NCBI GenBank assembly: GCA_028565635.1
Contig: JAOXYB010068267.1
Span: forward strand, 1 to 10,078
DNA: 10,078 nt
Reading direction: 5' to 3'
Origin: Phoronis ovalis
Taxonomy: Eukaryota > Phoronida > Phoronidae
Part shown: one piece after another, positions 1 through 8,082 of the stretch
How positions within the stretch are numbered: position 1 is the first letter of the stretch
Layout: each line of letters begins with the position of its first letter
Program-made: the position numbers and the translations under genes
The notes under the pieces: generated by a model
Seen by the model: only the letters and a program-made list of their open reading frames with translations
Told to the model about the DNA's origin: nothing
Database searches by the model: none

Positions 1-18
1 TACTCGGATATTTTTAAA

Positions 19-91
19 TTTTGGATTGCTACCCTTATATTTCAAAAATTTGGATTGGGTTTACTACCTAAAGCCAACATTTTGGATTGGG
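19..91 (+). repeat. Three decayed copies of a ~31-base repeat
   Basis: The core TTTGGATTG(GG) occurs at about 20-28, 49-59 and 81-91, spaced 30 and 32 bases apart. The flanks are only loosely similar. It looks like the edge of a degenerate minisatellite or dispersed repeat, cut by the window start. Confidence 0.5.
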
Positions 92-129
92 TTCCGCGGC
101 ACATCCCCGTAGTCAAAAAACCTTGAGTA

Positions 130-139
130 CCCCCCCCCC
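130..139 (+). repeat. C10 homopolymer
   Basis: Ten consecutive C bases followed by GGG in an otherwise AT-rich region. Length is likely to vary between alleles or by sequencing error. Confidence 0.8.
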
Positions 140-368
140 GGGTATAAACGGTTGCAAATTAAAAACATAACAGATTCGTTCCAAGCCTGGGAAACGATAG
201 GAAATTTATTTTATTGACTTGCTCAGCAGGTGCTATTTAACTTATAAGGAGGGGTAATAAAACGTATTGTTAAAGATGTGCTGGCTTGTTTCTGGACTCT
301 GGAAGCAGTCTGTAAAATCTCTGCATTAGTGGATTATAGCAAGCCGAACTTTCTGCGGCGCGAGCTAC

Positions 369-380
369 TGCGCATGCGCG
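369..380. promoter_or_regulatory. NRF1-like palindrome in a CpG-rich patch
   Basis: TGCGCATGCGCG matches the known NRF1 consensus YGCGCATGCGCR. It lies in a short CpG-rich stretch (about 345-415) that contrasts with the AT-rich surroundings. This may mark a promoter of an unseen neighbouring gene. No clear first exon is visible next to it. Confidence 0.35.
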
Positions 381-721
381 GGTCGGCCACGGCACCTCAC
401 ACGGCGGCATATACATTTTCAGTCACCAATGCATGGGCTTTCAAAAAAAAACGTGAAAAGCATGCGATTGTCATGGTTATTGGCAAATATTCACCCGAAT
501 ACGGAACTTTGAAGTAATTTCAAATACATTTCAGCAAGTCTGTTTTTATTTTTAATAAATTTACCCACTTCCATTTTTTGATTGAAAAAAACTGCTTGGG
601 GCCTTCAATTAAGCCATTAAATTTATGAAATCGTCGAAAATGGCAATGATAAGAAAGGAAATTAGCGGAATTCGTGATGCGGCACCATGGATATTCACCA
701 ACCATCAGAAACTACACGTCA

Positions 722-755
722 GTGGCTCTTAAATGTCAAATTGACAAGAGGAGCC
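722..755. repeat. Small palindrome
   Basis: GGCTC is separated from GAGCC by an inner perfect palindrome TGTCAA-A-TTGACA. It can form a hairpin. It may be the tip of an old inverted-repeat element, or chance. Confidence 0.35.
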
Positions 756-2558
756 GCGCCACGTGAAAAGTTACATTTTTTGTTTATTACTCCAATATAG
801 TTCTTGGGATAGGATAATGCATGGAAATTGATAGCTATGTAACAGCAGCAAAAAGTATGAGTGTGTGATGTAAAGTAAAACAAAATCCTTCTTGTTATAC
901 ATAATTTTATTAATGATAAATACATTACGTACTAACACGTTTCCTTTTAAGGACACGCAACTATAGCAAACAAGCACATCGTAGCGTACATTTGTTATAG
1001 AGATGTAATTAATAAATGTTTCAAAAAAATATTCGGTTTTTATTCGCCAAAAAATTAAATTCACTGTATAGCCAAACGTACTGGTACGATTTAAAAATGC
1101 TCTAAAACAAATAATTAGAGTATCATTTACTTTTCTAGAACGCAGTTAACACGAATTTTGATCCTTCAGGTTTTTCACTAGGATGTACCTAATGGTTGTA
1201 TGAGGCATCATTAAACGCTAATTAACTAGTGTAAAATACAACCATAAAATTAATAATTAATAAAATAGCCTGGATATTCAGATTTCGGAACATAATTAGT
1301 TACTACGAAAAAAGTGTTTTACGGATTTTCCTCGAATTTTATTTAAAACAGTCACCAGGGTCTGCTACTCCTTATAATTAAATGTTTTGAGTAGCGTCAA
1401 CAATAAAATGAGGCCCATGTTAAATTTTAGGCCAATTTTTTTAAAAGTTACTTTATCTTTAATTGTTGATTTAAAGATATTAAAAAAAATATCATTGGCT
1501 GCTTCAACTCTACATAGACATTCCAATATAGGATAATTTGGCATCTAACTAATTTTTACGCGGCACTGAGTTCAGGTATGGTGTTGCATCTGTGTTTCCG
1601 TGCACAATACGCTTGCATTTCTAATTTTTTAAAAAACAAATTAGTGAAATACGATATTCCCTATGATAGTCCCCTGTAAAGTTTCTTAGGCATTTACCTG
1701 TGTTTTGGGTCCTTTAATCCCTTATTATATGGGAGTAGCAACTTTATTTGGCAATGCGTAAAGGTACTATCATAATGCTTTCAGGGAAAATAGGATAAAA
1801 CTGAAATGAAGGAATATCTCTTCCGTTTCTTAATAATTGGATTTTCTAAACGAGATTTTAGTCTCTTCATCAAAAACAATAATTAATTAGACAAGTGTCT
1901 CTATGAGTTCATTACTCTCTTTACTATACATCTTTGCCGATTTCATTTGTGAAATGCTATAGGCATTTCCTAGGTGCATGCGGATTATAGAGTTCTACAA
2001 ACATACATTCACAATGAGACTCAATCATTAAACAGTTGATGTCCAGCTACTTGAACGATAAAACATGACGAGCTTGTAGAATTAACAAATCTCTTAATGT
2101 CTCTGCTATACGTTAACTGCAGAAACATATATACTCATGATTATTCTGGATATCCCGTATCAAAGTCAGGTGGAATATAATTAAGAAATCAGAAGATTTA
2201 ATTATAACAAAATGTTTTGTTTTCTCCTGAAGCACATGTTTTATTCACTGTTTCTACAAACACACTAGTACAGTAAAGTTGTCAATTCCTCTATTGTTGG
2301 ATTGCCTTGATTTGTACATAATAAGCAAAAAAGAAACTCATATATTATTGCAGAAGTCAACTGATTACCCGGGCATTTATACTGTCCAAAATACGGCATT
2401 GCGTTCGCTCCAGCAGGTTCGATCCGTTATTGTACGGCTGGGGTCTTTAATGTTGGTGAATTGTCTTGAGTAGCTGATCGTTATGTTTATAATCACTGTT
2501 TTGATGCGCGAAGTTATTTTACTCACTAAATTCAAGCCGATTGACTGTGAAGTAAATG

Positions 2559-2564
2559 TTTATT
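2559..2564 (-). promoter_or_regulatory. Candidate AATAAA poly(A) signal overlapping the stop
   Basis: AATAAA on the minus strand starts at the last base of the TAA stop, within ATTAAATAAA. If used, the 3' UTR would be only some tens of bases. A second AATAAA at 2245-2240 would give a UTR of about 340 nt. The sequence does not say which is used. Confidence 0.35.
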
Positions 2565-2682
2565 TAATTAATCCACATTATTAAAATTAGTCCAATGCTG
2601 CCAAGTAACAGACGCTTGCTTCCGTTCTCTACTCTGCCTGATGCAGGAGTCGTGCCATTGTTCTGCTCGCCTGTTCTTACCA
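2564..2682 (-). CDS. Terminal exon: stalk and GPI-type hydrophobic C-terminus
   Basis: The acceptor ACCTTTCTGTAG before 2682 leads in phase 1 into 38 codons and TAA at 2566-2564. The start is polar and glycosylatable (VRTGEQNNGTTPASG), then come RVENGSKR and the hydrophobic end LLLGSIGLILIMWIN. No cytoplasmic residues follow. Small residues ASG lie about eight residues before the hydrophobic run, a suitable omega-site arrangement; N-G-S nearer the run is an alternative. The KR pair sits on the outer side of the hydrophobic segment, opposite to positive-inside for a type I membrane protein, which favours GPI attachment. A one-pass anchor without a tail remains possible. The exon is too short to stand out as an open frame and was found from splice signals and phase. 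Confidence 0.78.
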
Positions 2683-5600
2683 CTACAGAAAGGTACATGC
2701 ATTAGAATTCCATATGTTCGTTGATGACATAGAACTAGCTAAATTCATAATTCTTAGCTTATTAGTGTATAAATGTATCACAAAGCTGCTATTATATCAA
2801 ATGTGGCATTATTGGACCTTCTATATACGGTAAGTATAACGTGTGGATATAGAATTTCTGTTGACCTGGTTCACTCATAAAAATTCAAGTTAATCTAACA
2901 TTTACTACTGCAAAAGTAAGCCTGTTGATTTTTTCAGAAATCCAATGCGAAAAGTAATAAGTAAGTTTAATTAATTACAGGAAAAAACTGGCCACAAAGA
3001 TATACAAGTCATTTGGGCCAAAACTTAAAATATAACTATTAATATCACTAACCTTGACTGGTAAAGCTTAGTACGATGTCTTTAAAGGCAGAAACTCTTA
3101 TTTGATCAATAACATTACTAACTTTGCATCGGAAGACATTAAGACCTGCTTCTGTCACAGTAAAGTTAAACTGATAACCTGATCCAAGGTCTATCTCTAA
3201 GCCATTATCAACACGGCTCCATTTATACTGGCTGATAGGAGGATGGCTTGATGTTGTACAAGATAGAGAAAGGAAATCTCCAACATAAAATGTGTCATGA
3301 GAGGAACACTCTCTGTCGCTATTGCATTTTATAGCAGAAAGTGCAATATCCCTTACTGTTATTGGAGCCTCGACTAGAACAGAAAAAGAAATGTTCATGT
3401 TAATAAAAGGTACACGATAGTGCGCGTGCTGTCTGTATAAATCCATCCGTTAGCGTTTCGTACCTTCTCAACTAACGTGTGGGCTTAACTATGGTCAATA
3501 TTTGTTATTTTCCTTCAACTTAACAAGAGTGAAATAATTATGTCATTATACTTTTGTCAACCGAGATAAACATGTCTCTCTATGTGATCCATCGTCGCCT
3601 ACCACGTCTATGCTATCGTGATGACTCATTCTGAATAGGTATCGCCGGTGAGCTTAGTTTTTTGCTTAGCGAACTATATATAAAATCTGGCAAGACGGAA
3701 TGTGTGTGACCGATCTCCTATCCGCTTATTCCACTGTTATACCGGTTATAATAAGTTGCAATTTGATAGGTGTCAACTCTTTCTAGGCATTATATAGAAA
3801 TTAAGGGATTATCCTTCTCCCTTTTTTGAGGCGATAAACAAAAAGGACTATGGATAACTGCCCAGACGTTAGTTGAGAGGGTACGGAACACTAACAGATG
3901 AATTTATTCAGACTGATTTGCATGTATCTATAATTTACAGTTGAATAACCTGCGGTTATAACAAGGATATTTATATAAACAGCTGATTGTCACTATACCC
4001 CCTTTTTGTACAGTTTTCTTAATTACGAAAAATCTAACATATAAAAATAATTGATACGATCCTACTTAATACCATAAATGTTTTATAAATGTATTCTACT
4101 ATAATATACTAGTATTACATTGTAGTAAAACAGTAAAAAATAGCGAGTGTTTGGAATACATTGCTATACTCAATAGGTGGCATTATCTAATTCCTTTTAC
4201 TATCGTATTTTCCTTCAACGTAAATGCAATGCATTATGTCATCAGATGTTGGAAATTCAACACACTCTCTGGCCAGAAAGTTGAAATAATAAAAATGTGG
4301 CTCTCAACATTTAGATCACACGACGTTCCCAAGGACAACTAGAAGAGTGTTAAACTCAGTTATTTGGGATATCCACTTACGCTGGCAAGTTCCGTTAGAA
4401 TTTAAACTATATCCGGTTATACATTCACATACTCTCCGATCGTTTCTTGCTAAACACCGCATGTTGACATCAGAACACAAAGAACCACCCGCCTTGCAGT
4501 CCACAGCTAGAAGTATACAAAGTGTTTCTCTGTTAATATCTATGAATTGGAAAACGTGTCAATGTTGTGTGATTGTCTTCTCATAATTAACACTAATTAT
4601 CTATACACTCCTGTTGCTTCTTTTTACTTACTAGTACATGTCAGTTATCTATCCTGGTTTGCTGACTATTACTTTAGGAATTAATGTATTCATTTTTTCT
4701 TGGTTTGACAATTATTTACTCAGAAACAGGTATCTGCGTTTTGTAAGCTATGCGCTACATTTCACAACACTCGTGCCTGCTACTAGCACCAAGAGACGCA
4801 ATCATCTTAAAAGTATTTAATAATTATCAAAATAAAATTTGTAACTTTGATAACCGGAGTTCAACAAATCACTTGCTATTTATATCATCGAAATTGTGAT
4901 GAAAAATACATGTTAATATATTTTACGACTAATATAACTGCACAGTTACGCTACTATGTCATATGCAAGAGTGTAGTTGTTTACTCTTTAACCGGGAAGG
5001 AAACAATATTCGTAGTCAGGAGTTTTAGTTAGAACATGTGTGTATGAAAATCCAAAAAAAAGCAGTTTACTTCTTTTTGCTACACAGTTGTTATGTCCGT
5101 TGGCATGTTTCAACATACGTCATGATTTGCTTTTACATTACTGACAGTACATGCACATTTTTTTTCAAATCAATTAAAGAATAAAATAAAAACATACCTT
5201 GACGGACAATTTGATTTCCTGAAGTGTTGAAATTGCAATTAACGATAAACGAATACGGATCGTAATCGAACCCCCAGACCTGAACGATGTTACGCCTTTG
5301 CATGTGTACCGTTAATGTGGCTGGATCTGTAGTTGTGCCACTGCCCTAAATGCAAAAACAATCATAGTTACAAATAATTTCTAACGTGACACGATCAGAG
5401 CAGCAGTTGCATTGCACTGAAGTTTTCCAATAGTTTGCTTGAAATTGAAGCATGATTTGCAATCGTGCTTGATTTGAATTGCTGGGCAGTCACATAATCA
5501 GGGATGTCTGAAATACTAAAACATCTAAATCGTAACTGTAATTAACGATATGTTACTTGAAATAGCAAAAGAAATGACTACTTTAGATCTTAGTGTTTGT

Positions 5601-8047
5601 GAATATCAACGAGATTTTTCATGACTCCTTAGGGAAAATCCTGGACCCAGTAATTAATGCTAGTCGTCTCTGATCAATAGTTCGTGTGTTCAAAACAACA
5701 TGGATACGCTTGTTATGAGACATTTGTGCCTTTATTCTGAAAAGAATATAGTATAAAGTGGTCAACTAATTGTATTCAGTCAGCATTTAGCAGACTCACC
5801 ATAATCCCACATTGTCCAAAGTTAATCTCCTTTATAGTCAAAGTAAGCATAGACGGAACATCATATTTATCCAGCTCAGTTGCCTTGCAGAAATGACTTT
5901 TACCAAGGGCGTATACACGATATGTATATACAATTAACGAGTTTGTGACATTAATTTGTATACTTTTTGGATCGGTAAGGCAGCTATAAGTCACTAAAGA
6001 AAATAAGAAAAATAAATGTCACTGTCCACTCTAGTTACAGATATTTTTTCAATCGCTTTTTGTCTGTTCCACATTTTCGGCAGATTTTTTTTTCTGATGT
6101 AATGATGTATCACAGATATCGTAAACAGACTCAATAACAATCATGAAGTAAGCTATCGTTTATAATGTAAATAATGATATCGTTTGACAAGTACTGACTT
6201 ATTTTAAGGCTTAACTACACCCTGTTTAAACAAAAATTCGTGAACAATATTTATCACACTTTTTACACAAATAAATATTTTCTGAAACTATAACACTCAG
6301 GCTATGTTATTATGGCATTTTTAGACTCGTCAATGTAATGCACGAAATTTAATTAGCGTTTACTGATACCTCACAAAATCAGTAGGTACATCCTTCTGGA
6401 AAACCTAGTGGATCTATAGTCATGCTAACTACATATTAAGCTCTCACAATTCGTTTTTCAGCATTTTTCAATCGCGCCAGTAATTGTGTTATACAATGAA
6501 TTTAATTTTGTGGCAAACAGAAAGTGGATCGTTTTTAAACATTTATTAATAATTCAAAGATTATACATGGTATTTACAATTAGATCATAACAAGTAATGA
6601 TGGTGAATTCTTCCAATTTTCAAGAGGATTGGAAGAAACACATTCAAGATACGTTGTACTTTGTACAGGGCTTTGAAACAAATTCAAATTTTACAGTTGT
6701 AGCAAAAAACCTCTTTCAAGCATTTCAAACAGAATATAAGGAAATATATCATATGTATAAATGTTTTTATAATTTTTACACTCAATCTTTCGTCAAAGTT
6801 TATATAAATATCGGTTTTCGTTAAATTAAGTTTTCTGTATTTCGATAAATTAATAAATAAAGTATTTTTGTTAATTAAAATTTAAAACATTTTTTGGTTC
6901 GAAAGCTGGATTTTCAACAGAACAACTAGTCATTCAGGATTTCCAGTTGGCAACCTGTCCATCAATTTTACTGATTTATATTTGCCGTGCCGTATTTCAA
7001 TTCTTGGATTTAGTTTTCACGGAAAGCGGCTGAGAATTTGATGCAATAGATGTCAGCTTTACGGTGAATATCAGTTGTTTTTGCTTAGCGGTACATTTTG
7101 TGAATATACAACAACAATACCATGCGTACGCTATAAGTACAACGCATACATTCACCGGCTTGAATATCGTTTTCGGTACAACCATGGCCAATGGGGTTTA
7201 ATTTTTTTTCAGATACTAGCATAAAAGTGTCCATACTTGTATGTTTGCCTTCTAATGTTTCAAAGGCTCAAATTTAAATCGATTTTGATAAATTGTAGCT
7301 TTATTGTTTCTAGGTATTTCGAAAAGGTCGCTATATAAAATTATCTGGACGTCATGGTCTCTGCCTGGCCCAAGAATAGTCCAATATATAGGGGTACGGC
7401 ACATTATAATTGTTGTTTTATGCACATTTTTCGCAGTAAAGTTATAAAATATAAATACACAGAAACATAAAATAAAGGTAAAATTAAAAGGAAAGCGCAA
7501 AGGGGATGTTCCAAGGTCTACATTGTTGTTTTTATCTCAGTACCATACATCAGGTATCAAGATAAGCCGATGATTGTGAATTATTCACTATGGAGACAGA
7601 ACAGTGGGCCTGTAACAACATGATAGCATCGCTGATCATAAATCCGTTTTAGATTTGACAGTAATTGTATAGAAATTTAAAAAAAAACCATTGAAGTGTT
7701 TTATGCAATAAAAGTACGACCTTTTTTCCTATTCACTGTACAAAAATCAGAAAAACGAATATTTTATGATCATGAGGGTCTAGCTTAGCCTTAAAACATA
7801 TTTCGTTTAGAAGCTTTGTTGTCACAGTTACAACATTATTGAAACATTGTGTCTCGCTCTGTCTTGCGGACGAAGCAATTCCCCGCGGTTCATGTATGCA
7901 CTGACGTTGTCTACTAAGTGAACCTGCCTGTTATTGACTTAGTTATTTTTTTGTAAGAAAGTGCAATTACTGAAATTATCAGCAGTGGATACACTCGTGT
8001 GTTTTTTTCAGTATCAACATTAAAGTACCGTGAGGTGCCGTGAGAGA

Positions 8048-8082
<35 letters not shown>

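Larger units (their letters stand above)
1..2558. other. Region downstream of the gene; no supported coding sequence
   Basis: AT-rich sequence beyond the predicted stop. The part nearest the gene may be 3' UTR. The open frames here are short, low-complexity and without recognisable domains or convincing exon pairs. The region holds a decayed repeat at 19-91, a C10 run at 130-139, a CpG-rich patch near 345-415, a small palindrome near 722-755 and a 7-bp stem hairpin at 1951-1968. Confidence 0.6.

Noticed and set aside
278-517. 79-codon plus-strand frame
   Set aside because: No recognisable domain, and it runs through the CpG patch and a poly-A stretch; no supporting splice or start context.
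719-1064. Overlapping minus-strand frames with hydrophobic stretches
   Set aside because: Low-complexity AT-rich translations with no domain, and no phase-compatible exon signals.
4625-4800. Hidden ZP-C exon upstream of a GTAAGT site near 4630
   Set aside because: All phase-1 readings into this donor contain stop codons and no ZP-C-like cysteine pattern appears.
6367-6392. Candidate 26-nt exon in the large intron
   Set aside because: Acceptor TTTTCCAG and donor GTGAG|GTATCAG exist, but in phase 1 it contains TGA and its length breaks the frame.
6597-6824. 75-codon plus-strand frame with AATAAA downstream
   Set aside because: Composition is ordinary AT-rich intron, no homology recognised, and it lies antisense inside a large intron of the minus-strand gene.
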